Positions 43,983 to 55,197 of a stretch of DNA of 64,000 nt are shown one piece after another. A program made the position numbers and the translations under genes. This stretch comes from Cycas panzhihuaensis (lineage: Eukaryota; Cycadophyta): NCBI GenBank assembly GCA_023213395.1, contig CM041465.1:21390001-21454000 (forward strand). Reading direction: 5' to 3'. The notes below the pieces were generated by a model. It did no database searches. It saw only the letters and a program-made list of their open reading frames with translations, and was not told the origin of the DNA. Position 1 is the first letter of the stretch; every line of letters starts with the position of its first letter.

Positions 43983-44880
43983 ATGAATTACATTCTTAAA
44001 AGAAAAGATCATTGGGATAGATGGTTCACTGGTGTTAGAAATGATATAAAGTATGAAGGTCTTTGGAAAGATCACTTGCAACCTACACCATTTGTTGTTG
44101 CTACAGCTACCACAACTACTTTTGGAGGAGGTGCTCTAACTACTCCCATTAAAGCTGTAGCCAAATGCTAATGGGAACTTGATGATGAAGCTGTACATGA
44201 TACAATATATAAAGTTCTTAAGAATCACTTTGACACTAAATCAAACTTAGAATATGTTCACTTAGTGTTAAAGATGAACAAATTAAAAATGCAGAAAGGA
44301 CATACAAGTGAGATAATTAGTCTCCTTCATCGAATCAAGTAAGCCATTACTAAAGATTTTAAAACTCAATGTATTACATGGGCTTTCTTAATTCAATCAT
44401 GTCTCAATATCTTAGATTACAAAAATCTACTGGGAAGTCTTTAATCTAGTGGCACTTTAAAGACCCTAAACTTTGAGGCTCTTGCTGATAAGTTCATTGA
44501 ATTTAATAAGACCTTTGATACCAACTTTTCCACTACAACAAATCTAATTAATACTACTTTTGAAGTGGAAGAAGATCTTCTTTATACTAAAAATTAAGGT
44601 CAATACTCTTACAGAGGTGGTAATTCCTATGGAAGAGGCAGAGTTAGATAATAACAATAATGTTCTCTTGGCTAACAGCCTCCTCAACTCCAATAAAAAT
44701 AGTCTTAAGGCCAAGGCTAAAATAATCAACCTGGACCCAAATCCAGTAATCAGAGATAATCCAACCAGTCTAATACTTCTTATGGGATTGGAAATCAAAT
44801 AATTATGTGCTAAAGGTATAATAGAAAAGGACACTATGCCAAAAATTATAGAACTACCAACAACAAACTACCAAGCTGTC
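43983..44880 (+). pseudogene. T7 gag
   Basis: Copia-type gag starting MNYILKRKDHWDRWFTGVRN, with WELDDEAVHDTIYKVLKNHF after an in-frame stop, LKMNKLKMQKGHTSEIISLL, and FEALADKFIEF. A Gln/Asn-rich part in which nearly every Gln codon is now TAA or TAG precedes the zinc-knuckle remnant YNRKGHYAKNY near 44810. It would form the particle and bind RNA. It is inactive here. Confidence 0.8.
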
Positions 44881-44979
44881 AATAATGCCATGGTGCACTT
44901 AATATTAATAATACTTCTCTTAAAGATACTTTTAGTAGAATGAAATTTTCTCATGCACACCTTCAAAGAATTGGGACTA

Positions 44980-46390
44980 CTTCATCAAATGTTGTTGATA
45001 GATCCACTAAGTATATTGAGGATCATTATGGCTATACTTATTTACATTTTCCTTTACCAGTTGGAGTTGCAAATAATGCCACCTCAAATACTTCATCTTC
45101 AATCACAGATCTAGAGTAACATAATATATGACTTGTCATCACCAATTCTTTTAGGATTTTGACTCTAAAGTCCATGGTATTGTACACATGGCTAACAAAT
45201 CATCTCAACTAGTTAAAGGACTTAGAACTGTTTGCTTAAAACTCCCAAGCTTCTTAGATTTTACCCTTGTTGATATTTTATATATTCCTGCTCTGAAGTA
45301 GAACTTGCTTTCCCTATCCACCCTTATCTCTCATGGATTTGATCTGAGTGTAACTATAAATAATTAAATTCTTTGTGTCATTCACCCTCCTTCAAATGCT
45401 ATGGTTATGACCAGAATTCTTGATGGCAAATGTTTTTACGTAACTAGCTCACCATCCTCTGATGTTAAATATATTGATGATGACTCTACTTTTACTATAA
45501 CCGTGACTCCTCAAAAGTTATTCCAAGTAGCCCTATAGCATACTCATATGGGCCATATCAAAATTGATTATTTAAGAGAACTACATACCATTCTTCCTAG
45601 TATACCTAGGCTCTCCTCTAATCCCTTCAAATGTGAAGCATATATCATTGCAAAATCTCAAAGATAACCCTTTTCTCATAGTCAGTGGAAATCTAGCCAA
45701 CCTTTGTAGCTTGTAAACTCAGATATATGTGGTCTTATACCCATCCCTTCTCTTAAACAAAAGTGATAGTATATTACTTTCATTGATGATTTTACTAAGA
45801 GAGTATGGGTTTCTTTTCTTACAAAGAAAGATGAAGCATTTTCTATGTTTCAAGCTTTCAAGGTACGCATGGAAAATGAATCTAGATTTAAGATCAAAAT
45901 ACTCATGACTGACAACAATTACGAGTATATCTCTAATGAGTTTAAATCATACCTACGTCACCATGGGATCAAACATCATATCTCTATTGTAGGTACACCT
46001 TAGCAAAATAGAGTTATCAAGTGCATGAACAAGGCCATCATAAACATGGCCCATGCTATGCTAGTATATAAGAATGTCCTTGTTTATCTTTGGACTGAGG
46101 CTATCTAGAATGCCATGTATTGCATCAACACTATTAGTCCCTCTAAGCTCGACCCCTCTCTACATGAAATGTGGTGTGGACAAACCCCCTCTATCTCCCA
46201 CTTTAGAATTTTTAGCTTTACTTGTTATGCTCACATTTTAGAGGAACATAAAAATAAGCTCTAAGAAAAAGCCCTCTAAGGTATCTTTGTCATATATCTT
46301 ATGGACAAAAAGGGGTATAAGGTTTTTATACCTTCACAATGAAAAATCATCATCACTAGAGATGTTATCTTCATAGAGACTGAAGATTAA
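44980..46390 (+). pseudogene. T7 protease and integrase
   Basis: The protease is degraded: the region after 45110 reads like TCHHQFFQDFDSKVHGIVHM and LPSFLDFTLVDILYIPALK. Integrase begins with HTHMGHIKIDYLREL (GAG-pre-integrase type, near 45540), then LVNSDICGLIPIPSLKQK (first Asp, near 45715), MTDNNYEYISNEFKSYL (second Asp, near 45907), with the Glu of the usual QNGVxER position changed in QNRVIKCMNKA. The end RIFSFTCYAHILEEHKNKL and ITRDVIFIETED is typical of copia. Stops are scattered. Confidence 0.8.
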
Positions 46391-46739
46391 TTACTTATAC
46401 TTGACTCCAAGATACCTTCTTACTGATTTAATGATACTACTGAATTTGATATTTAGATTTCAAAATTTAGAGGGGGAGATGCTTAACAATTACTTAAAAT
46501 CCTGGAATCTGATAATAGAGCCCTAGAGGATACAAGATATGACTCCTATCTAATATGTATACATTTAAAACCATCATTTGAGAATAACCAAGTTGACAAA
46601 GGCAAAGTCATGGTTGAAGGATCACCTTCTCCAACATCAATGGCTGGCCCATCTTCTCTAACATCATCAACTTCCTCCATGCTAAACATTTCACATGATC
46701 TTTTTAGGATCAAGATAAAGACCAAGAGTTTGTGGAAAT
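46391..46739 (+). other. T7 linker between integrase and reverse transcriptase
   Basis: It is a low-complexity, Ser/Pro/Thr-rich coding remnant (GSPSPTSMAGPSSLTSSTSS near 46620), as is usual between copia integrase and RT. No domain is seen. Confidence 0.6.
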
Positions 46740-48409
46740 AAAACCTCATTCCTAACTCGAGGTTTTCATGAAGCCTATGAGCTACATAAGGACATGCGAC
46801 CAGATGAGGTAGGCAAAACTGGCACTAGAAATGCCCATAGAGCAAGGATACATGAATCACTTTCCATTGAACTTGAACTAGTAAAACTGAACCTTACTCT
46901 TAATGAAGAACCCCTAACATACCAAGGATTTGTAAAGCATGCAACTTGGAGAAATGCTATAAATGAAGAATCCTAATCTCTTATCAAGAATAGTACATGG
47001 GAGCTTGTTGATCTACCACTTAGAAGAAATGTAGTTCAAAACAAATGGGTGTCCAAAAGCAAGTACAGATCAGATGGCACCTTAGAAAAATATAAGGTGA
47101 GGTTGATAGCAAAAGGATTCACACAAAGAGAAGGCATTGACTACATTGAAATCTTTACTCCTATAACCAAGTGGCCTACAATTAGAACTCTTATATCTTT
47201 GGCTACTCAATAAGGTTAGAAAATCCACCAACCCAATGTTAAGACTACATTTCTTAATGGGGACCTTAAAGAAGAAATTTACATGGATCAACTAAAAGTC
47301 TACAAGATTATTAGTCAAGAGCATAAGGTTTATGGGCTTAGAATATCCTTGTATGACCTAAAACAAGCCCCTCATGCTTGGTTTACTAATTTGTTTAAAA
47401 GAATAAGGCAACTTAGATATAAGGTTTATGACTATCAAGATATTGATGAAACACTATTCATTAAGCACTAAAATAATAAAGTCACTTACCTTTTAATCTT
47501 TGTGGATGATATGCTAATAATAGGAAATGATGAATAGGTAATTATCTAGTTGAAGAAGGATCTTACTAAAACTTTTAAATTATCTAATATTAGGTTAATG
47601 AAATATTACTTGGGAATTGAAGTAACTCAAAAGAATGGTGAAATCCTTTTCTCCCAAGAAAAATATATCAATGATCTTCTAACAAAGTTTCAGTTGGAAG
47701 GTGCTCGACCAATGGCTATACCTTTGGAACCTAATATTAAACTCTCATCTTGTGGTGATACTAGGGAGGTAGATACAATACTCTACAGGCAACTTGTAGG
47801 TAGTCTCATCTATACTACCAACACAAGGCTAGATATTGCATACTCTCTCAGCATTCTTGCAAGATTCATAATAAATCCTAAGTAGAATCACTGGCAAGTT
47901 GTAATATGAGTGTTAAGGTACTTGAAGATGACTAACAAATATAATCTGTTACGTGGACCTAATATATAATTTAAACTTTATGCATATATAGACTCAGACT
48001 TTACTAGTGATAAAGACACAAGAAGATCTATGTCTAGGTACATAACATTTCTTGGAATAACACCAATATCATGGGGACCTAGATGACAGAAGATAGTTAC
48101 AGACTCAACTACTGAAGATAAATATATTATTACTTCTAAGACAAGCAAGGAGGTGATATGGCTTAGAAAATTATTGAATACATTAAATGCCATCCAAACA
48201 AGTTCTAGCAACTTACATGTAGATAATCAATCTACAATCCAAATGGCTAAAAATCATATATTTCATGATCATACCAAATATATAAGTATAAAAGTTGATA
48301 GGATTAGAGAACTAGTTCATGGTGGAATAATTCAACTAGAGTACTACCCCATAGCATATCAAGTAGCCAATATCTTTACCAAACCACTAAAGAGGGTGAA
48401 GTTTGAATA
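46740..48409 (+). pseudogene. T7 reverse transcriptase and RNase H
   Basis: RT: NKWVSKSKYRSDGTLEKYKV, LIAKGFTQREGIDYIEIFTP (near 47105), TTFLNGDLKEEIYMDQ, LYDLKQAPHAWF and the active site LIFVDDMLIIGND (near 47493). Further on, KYYLGIEVTQKNGEILFSQE and YRQLVGSLIYTTNTRLDIAY. RNase H (about 47980-48400) has YIDSDFTSDKDTRRSMS, VTDSTTEDKYI and LHVDNQSTIQMAKNHIFHD, ending ANIFTKPLKRVKFE, TAG. The longest open stretch is 111 codons. The 3' end, from 48153, is still open and well conserved. Confidence 0.9.
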
Positions 48410-48872
48410 GTCCAGAAGGTAACTCATCCTTAGGGCCTCTATCTCTGGCCGATTAAAGGAGATGACAATAGGACCATCATACTCTATCTCATTTATGAAA
48501 ATCCCTTATGGGCATATAAGGATAAGAGTAAGTCTCTGATCCATCCCATTCATGAAAGCCCCTTATGGGTGTAAAAGGATAAGGGTTATATAATTTTAAA
48601 AAATCAGAACCTGTGAAAACCTAAATAGGCATGGGAGATGATCAAATAGTATATGGAGACTCAGTAGCTTGTAGCTATATAATTCATTATATTGATTAGC
48701 TATCTGGCTTAATTTAAAGAGTTGTCTAAGCTATGCTAGTTGATTAGAAAATCTATGGGTTTTCTTCCCCATGACAGCTTCCTATAAGAGTGTCATAATA
48801 GTTTGCTTTGTAAGAGGCTCAAATGAAGACCTTATAGGATAGAATAAAATAAGATGAAATGACCTTCTACCA
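48410..48872 (+). other. T7 non-coding region before the 3' LTR
   Basis: Two copies of a segment with AAGCCCCTTATGGGYRTAWAAGGATAAG-like sequence, shortened to CCCTTATGGG (near 48505 and 48560), follow the stop. No gene is seen. Confidence 0.5.
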
Positions 48873-48873
48873 T

Positions 48874-48885
48874 TAAGGGGGATAT
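48874..48885 (+). other. Polypurine tract of T7
   Basis: TAAGGGGGATAT directly precedes the 3' LTR start TGAAATGAG. Confidence 0.8.
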
Positions 48886-49182
48886 TGAAATGAGTTAATA
48901 TCACAAGGTCAGTACATTAGTTGATTATTTCTAAAAAGGATCTTAAGTGAACTTTAAATTAGATCACTTAAGTAAAATGCACTTTTATGTGCATTATGTA
49001 TAATTTTATTTCACCTAACTCTAATCCTCCCTTTCTCAATATAAAAGTAAAACCTCAATGCAAGAGGATTATTCTTACCTTCCTATTTTATGAGAGCTAC
49101 TCTCTTTGTCTCAAGTCTCTCTTGCTCCCATGTTTGCCTTTGTGTTTAGTGCATGGAGATGAATGATAGATCCATTCTTTTA
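48886..49182 (+). repeat. T7 3' LTR
   Basis: TGAAATGAGTTAATATCACA ... TCCATTCTTTTA, matching 41585-41882. The last bases are TA instead of CA. TATA-like ATATAAAAG at about 49039-49047. Confidence 0.9.
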
Positions 49183-49189
49183 AAATAAA

Positions 49190-50560
49190 AATGAGGACTA
49201 TTTTTAAAGGCCTCGAAAGGGATGGAGGCCTAAGAGGTCATAGTAGTAGTAATAAAAGTGAAGAGTATTGAAAGGAAAATAAAAGATACCATGATGATAG
49301 AAGGGAATATAGAAGAAATGGTAAACTTTAACAACTAATTTTCTACTATAATCTTTAGATACTTACTCCCAAGATGGTGAAATTAAACTAGATGAATGGT
49401 TATCAAAAATACAAAATGCCATCAATTCACTATGTATTATTGATGTCAATGATCAAATAAATTTTTCTATAGACCATCTTAAAGGGTCTATGTACATATA
49501 GGATATGCCATAGAAAAGGGGAGGAAAAATATAATTTTAAACATTTTATAGAAGCCTTTAAAGAATAAATAAAAGATAATTAGCATGATCTTTATACTAT
49601 TTAATTAAAACATTATTTTCAAAAAGGGTAATCTATCAGATAGTATATAAATGAGTTTGAAAAACTCTAATTAAAGGTTGGAATTACTTCTGAGGAAGGA
49701 ATCCTATATTAAATTGGTAATCTATGACCTTAGATTAATAAGGGCATTCATTGTTTCACCTCAAGCACCTTGAGCTTAACTATCAGAATGATAAGATAGA
49801 TTGAATATCGTCACTAAAATACTTAGGGATTTCAAATATCATCCCATAAATTGGTATATAAGTTAGCAATACCAGGCAACCAAGGATTCTAATAGTGTCA
49901 AAATAGTAGCTCCAGTATATATAATCCAATAGAGGTAACATAAAGAGCTAAAGAGATAGAAAAATCTAAGGAAAGAACATTCGATGTATGTTATAGTTGT
50001 AACAAACCCTAAGTTAGGGGACATAGGTATGGTGGTAGGAAACTATATAGTGCTAAAGTAGATATTAAAGATGAAGGAATATAATAAGAATAAGAAGTAG
50101 ATTAAGAGCATGAGGATGAAGAAATAAATTAATTAGAAGAGTTAGACAATAGATAGTCCGTAATCTCTTTATTAGATATGTCAGGGATAACACCACTAAA
50201 TACTATCAAACTTTTTAGATACCTTAAAAAAGAGAAGGTAATCATCCTTATTGATCCAAGTAACATCCATAATTTTATTGATATATAAAAGACTAGAACG
50301 TTAGGGCTATATGTAGAGAAAATAGAGTTCAAAATATCACTTCCAAGAAACTAGGTCTTAACATGTTAGGGCAAGGTTAAACATCAATGACTACATATAG
50401 GTGATCATGAATTTTCTATAGATTATTATACCTTTAATATCAAGGGTTTTGATATAGTCTTAGGAGTTGAATTATTAAGGATGTTAGGAACTTATGCCCT
50501 AAACCATGATGGAAAATTCATAAGGTTTAATTGGGAGGGGAAGAAATACTAATGAAATGG
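49190..50560 (+). pseudogene. T6 gag and protease
   Basis: The N-terminal part is charged (KGLERDGGLRG). From 49370 there is a chromovirus-like gag with PKMVKLN, WLSKIQNAINSLCI-like sequence, INEFEKL and KVGITSEEG. The zinc-finger remnant CYSCNKP*VRGHR is near 49988. The protease region has ISLLDMSGITPLNTIKLFRY (50160 on), VIILIDPSNIHNFID, where the active-site DSG has become DPS, and GFDIVLGVELLRMLGTYALN (50445 on). All frames contain many stops. This gag type differs from those of T3, T4 and T10. Confidence 0.75.
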
Positions 50561-51900
50561 TATTAATATTTCAAAATAAAAAATCATATATGCAACAAAT
50601 ATAGGGAAAACACTTTGTAAAGGACATGCTAGGTTTATCATAATATTATACTCTATGCAAGAAGAGACCATTATGAGTGAACTAATACCAAAGTAAGAGA
50701 TGATAATAAATGAGCTTGTAGACTACTGCCACTATGTCCTCCAAGAGTCACTAAGGACTCCACCATCAAGATGAAACATGGAGCATATCATTGAGTTAGA
50801 ACGAGGGAGGTGTTTTCCTAGCATTTGTACATACTACTATGGGCAAAAGAAGAAAATAGAAATAGAAAGACTCACATATTATTCACTAAATTTTGGTGCC
50901 ATAACATTAAGTAAGAGCACTTACATAGCACCTATTATCTTAAGTAGGGAAAATAGTGGGTCCTTCTTAATGTGTTTTGACTATAGAGTCTTAATTAGGA
51001 TAAAGTTAAAGAATAAACACCCCATTCTATAGATGGATAATATTATAAATGAGCTACATGGAGCCAAATATTTTTGTAAAATAGATTTACATTTTAGACA
51101 TTATCAAATAACAATATGACCTCAAGACATAAAGAAAATAACTTTCAAACACACTAAGGGCAATATGACGTTAAGGTGATGCTATTTAGGCTAACCAATG
51201 CCCCAACAACATTTAAAGTAAAAACTGAACCATATATCTACACCTTCTCTAAGAAGGTCTATCATGGTCTTCTTTGATGATATTCTTATCTATAGTAAGG
51301 CCTAGTAAGAACATTTGGTACACCTCTAATAGATATTTTAGGTCCTTGGGGATAACCATTTTTTTATGAAGAGATCAAAGTGTTATTTTGAAAGGAGGAC
51401 CCTTGAATATCTTGGACATATTATTTTAGAAGATGGAATTAAAATTAATCCTATAAAAATTTAGATCATTCTCAACTAGCCCATATTAAAAATATGTTAA
51501 AACTTAGGGGATTTCTACGAATTATAAGATATTACTAAATATTCATTAAAGGATACTCTAATATAGCTAGGCCTCTAATTGACCTTACTAAGAAGGACAA
51601 CTTTAGCTAGGATAAGGATGCTAATTTAAGTTTCAATAAGTTAACAAAGACCATCACCACTACACTAATCTTAGCTATGTCCAATTTCTTCCAACCATTT
51701 ATAGTGAAATGTGATGCATTAAGTATAGGAGTGGGCACAACTCTACTTTAAAAAGGTCATCCTATTGTATACGAAAGCCAAAAGCTAAATCTATAGGAAA
51801 GAGCCAAGAGAACATATGTGTTTTACCAAAATTAGGCCTTCTCATTTAGTTGAATTTTCTACTAGGTTATTTGGTATGGATTATTCAATAATAAATTCTG
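50561..51900 (+). pseudogene. T6 reverse transcriptase and RNase H
   Basis: RT: a linker, then MEHIIELERGRCFPSICTYY (50778), SGSFLMCFDYRVLIRI, ELHGAKYFCKIDLHFRHYQI (near 51053), and the active site MVFFDDILIYSKA (FDD at 51273-51281). Then KCYFERRTLEYLGHIILEDG, RGFLRIIRYY and FIKGYSNIARPLIDLTKKDN. RNase H begins with VKCDALSIGVGTTL (near 51709) and HPIVYESQKLNL, and breaks off near 51880. The FFDDILIYS motif is chromovirus-like. Confidence 0.82.
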
Positions 51901-53368
51901 ATGTGTGTGCATTGTTATAGATTTCTTGTCATTTGGAGTTAATATTTAGTCCTTGATTTATCATATCATGGGTTAGCTATGGTTGCATTTGTTTTACCCT
52001 ATTATCATATTATCTTGGATTATGATACGGTGTCTGAATGATTGATTATATATGATGTTTTTTCACTTGCCAATGTTTAATACTATGGAGCATATCTTAT
52101 TCTCTACCTAAAATAAAAACATCTTATTCAACTATCACTTTTGTTATTTTACTTTCTATTTATTGTAACTCAAATTTATTTATTTAATTATTTGTTTATA
52201 TATTTACCCTTATTTTTGGCCTCAAATCTCAACAATTTTAACTTCATCAGTTAATGCTTTAATCAAATATCTTCAATGGGTTGATTTACCTAAGAAAATT
52301 TTTTATTTATCTTAATTTTTAATCACTCCCCCTTGATCATATTTTTAGTTATACTAAAATTGTGAATTTATTAATAAAATATAGCTATTTTATTTTATTA
52401 AGAAAATCATGATTTACATCCTTAATAAAATATAATAGTCATGTTTTATGAACAAAATCACATCTTTTACCATGCTTTTTATAAGCTTTTAAAATAGAAA
52501 TGTTGATTTCCCCTTTTTTCTTAGTGATTACCACCAAGATCTTTAAGGACTCATTACTTGATCTTCCTCGACTACCTGTCAAACTCTAGAGACCTATCCA
52601 TACATCATTTTGGTTAGAAATTAGTGAGAACAAGACCTAAAATTATGGCATGATTTCTAACTAAGATGGATTCCATGATCTCAGAGAGATAGGGGTAGGA
52701 AAAATGGAATCCAATCACATTCTTTGGCCATTTATCAGTTGTTATAGAGCTTGATTATGACCTCTATTAGATAGAGTTCAAAGTTTTCCCTATTTTCCAT
52801 CCTTTTCAAAGAGACTTGCCTTTAATTTACCTAGTTTTCTATGAGATCTTACTAGTTTTACCTACATTGTTTAAGATTTAATTAGGGATCTATCCCTATG
52901 AGTCCTAGTTCAACCTACTATGAGGAATAGTAGGCTATATTTACCACATCTTCTTATTAGTTCTTAGGTTTTCTTGCTTATTCATCTATTGGAATCAATC
53001 TCATACAACTTTCACTACCTTTACTTATGTTGTCATCCACTTTTCCAATATGTTTTCTATCATTATTATCATCCTCAAGGTTCTAAGGACTTGATGGCGA
53101 AGTTTGGGTAGAACTTGGCTCTATTTTGAGATAAAATTTATTAGATTTAATCATCTTTTGAGGTAAGAATTATTTGATTACATTAGTAGTGGATCCTATA
53201 TAAAGATAAAAAGATTGTTTCTCCTTGGATTAATCATTTGGCTTTTGTCAATAATAAAATTTTATAGTTTAATAGTATATTTGTATTATTGAAAACATTT
53301 TATTCCTTCCATTTGGAGTGATTATGACTTTATGATTTCTTTTTTTTTCTAATCCTCAATGAGCTTCA
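51901..53368. other. AT-rich stretch without identifiable feature
   Basis: I see no ORF with a recognisable protein and no direct repeats that would mark LTRs. A run of T (53337-53349) is near its right end. It may be an old, fully decayed element or the site into which T8 inserted. Confidence 0.5.
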
Positions 53369-53667
53369 TGAAAGAGGTTAATATATCAAGGTCATTTGTG
53401 TAGATTAATTAAGTGACCTTAGGATATATTGTTAGCATTAGTCTCTTAGTGAAATATACTTTATGTACATTTAGATGTAATTTTGTGTTCATGTCATTAG
53501 GTAGAAAAATCATAGCCATAATGCTCACCCTCAATAATAAAAGGCGAAATCTCAAGGAGGGAGTCATTATTCATTCTCACCTCCAAGCTTACTCTCATAT
53601 CTTTTTCATTCTCCATTGTCATTGTGTGTATGTGAGTGATTTATTCCCTAGATCTATCATCTCTTCA
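53369..53667 (+). repeat. T8 LTR, first copy
   Basis: TGAAAGAGGTTAATATATCA ... CATCTCTTCA, followed by the mutated PBS TGGTTGTAGAGC (53670-53681). TATA-like AATAATAAAAGG near 53535. The open stretch of 112 codons here is not conserved in the second copy and is not called. Confidence 0.85.
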
Positions 53668-53859
53668 TGTGGTTGTAGAGCTAGAAGGAGATCTATTCAC
53701 TCCATTCCACTTGCATGGAGTCATTTTGCCTCTCCTTCATCTTTAATGTGAAGTAATAAGAGTGCATTCATTATTTTTAAAATTTTGAGAGCTTAAAATT
53801 ATATTACTTTGTATGTTACTTCTTTCTATATGTGTGTAGAACTTTAGAGATGAAAAATG

Positions 53860-54171
53860 TGAAAGAAGTTAATGTATCAAGGTCATTTGTGTAGATTAAT
53901 TATGTGACCTAAGGATATATTATTAGCATTAGTCTCTTAATAAAATGCACTTTATGTCTATTTGGATGTAATTTTAGGTTCATGTCATTAGGTAGGAAAA
54001 TCTTAACCCTAATGCTTACCCTCAATAATAAAAGGTGAAATCTCAAGGAGGGAGTCATTATTCATTCTCACCTCCAAGCTTGCTCTCATATTTTGTTTCA
54101 TCTTCTTTTTCATTCTCCATTGCCATTGTGTGCATGTGAGTGATTTATCTCCTAGATCTATCCTTCCTTCA
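53860..54171 (+). repeat. T8 LTR, second copy
   Basis: TGAAAGAAGTTAATGTATCA ... TCCTTCCTTCA. About 13 bases longer than the first copy (extra TTTTGTTTCATCTTC near 54095). It is followed by an intact copia PBS. Confidence 0.85.
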
Positions 54172-54173
54172 TG

Positions 54174-54185
54174 TGGTATCAGAGC
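54174..54185 (+). other. Primer-binding site of the second T8 unit
   Basis: TGGTATCAGAGC, two bases after the LTR end: the unmutated copia site for initiator tRNA-Met. Confidence 0.92.
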
Positions 54186-54350
54186 TAGAAGGGGATCTAT
54201 TCACTCCATTCCACTTGCATAGAGTCATTTTGCTTCTCCTTCACCTTTAATGTGAAGTATTAAGAGTGCATTCATTATTTTTTAACATTTTGAGAGCTTA
54301 AAATTATAGTACTTTGTATGTTGCTACTTTGTCCATGTGTGAAGAAATTC

Positions 54351-55197
54351 AGAGGTGAAGAATATAGGTTTTCGAAGTCGTTCAACTACTGGAACAGTCT
54401 AGGAACTATTAAAGGCCCAAAACTTCATAAAAGAATTGACCATCTTAGAATTTGATGTAATTTGGCATATAAAGTCACCTTGACTAGAGGATCATTTTTG
54501 TCTTCTAGAAAAACTTTAGATTTTGCCTGTAACAATGAGTTCTGGCTATGGAAAAAAGGTAAATTTTGTGGATAAGTGATTTAAAGCACTTTGCCCAATG
54601 AAATCCTTTAATTATAAGCTGAAAATATGAAAGTTTTATTAAGGGATCTGGTAGATTTATGTCCTAAGATTAGTTTAGGATAAATCTCATCAAATTTCAT
54701 CTACTGGTTAATGAGATCTATGTAGGTTTCTCATGGTTGCTGATTTTGCATACTCAACCCCACAAAGGACCTTGCAAGGGTATTTCGGCTAAGTTTTTGG
54801 CAGATTTTACAGATGGTGCAGAAGGAAAAGTTAATGTACGTATCAAAATGTAACTTTTTACATATTGAAGTTCAAATTCTGAGATAGTTGATCTGGAAGG
54901 ATTTTACTTTGGTGCTTTTTTGGGCAGAAAATTTTTTTGTGCCTTTTCTAAAATCTGACTTCACAAATATATCAGAAACAACATTCTGAACACTTTTTCC
55001 TTTTGTCATAAATTCATATTTCATAATTTAGGCCTTCATATTTGTAATGTTTAAAAATTTGCCCATTTATCATTATTTGTAAATTTTGTGAAAAAATCAC
55101 AAAATAGAGCAAAATAACATGCATATAGATTTAGAAAATCATCTTTTTAGCCCATTGTGGCTTTTGTATCAAAACTTCTAAAATCATATTTAGAAAT
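54351..55197. other. Region between T8 and T9, nothing identified
   Basis: No protein is recognised in any frame. It may be further leader of T8 or unrelated sequence. It ends at GAAAT, directly before the T9 LTR, which is the probable left target duplication of T9. Confidence 0.5.

Larger units (their letters stand above)
41585..49182 (+). mobile_element. T7: Ty1/copia element, nearly full length
   Basis: It has two LTRs of about 298 bases, a PBS for initiator tRNA-Met, gag, protease, integrase, RT, RNase H and a polypurine tract in copia order (integrase before RT). All frames are broken. A clean 5-bp target duplication is not seen (AATAG on the left, AAATA on the right). Confidence 0.9.
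40534..51900 (+). mobile_element. T6: chromovirus-like Ty3/gypsy fragment, split by T7
   Basis: T6 consists of 40534-41584 (presumed 5' LTR) and 49183-~51900 (gag, protease, RT, RNase H). The protein motifs are of chromovirus type and differ from the Tat-like elements. It ends within RNase H. Integrase, a chromodomain and the 3' LTR are not found. Joining the two parts across T7 is an inference from position and orientation. Confidence 0.6.
53369..54350 (+). mobile_element. T8: tandem pair of copia LTR-PBS-leader units
   Basis: Two copies of LTR plus PBS plus about 190 bases of leader stand head to tail with a period of 491 bases (starts at 53369 and 53860). The LTRs are related to those of T7 (TGAAAGARGTTAATRTATCA against TGAAATGRGTTAATATCACA). 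No copia protein follows in the window. Confidence 0.8.

Noticed and set aside
41580-49187. Target-site duplication of T7
   Set aside because: The flanks AATAG and AAATA are similar but not identical, and the sequence is AT-rich, so a match can be accidental.
51700-53368. Integrase and chromodomain of T6
   Set aside because: Similarity ends within RNase H near 51880. No integrase motif or chromodomain was readable in any frame afterwards.
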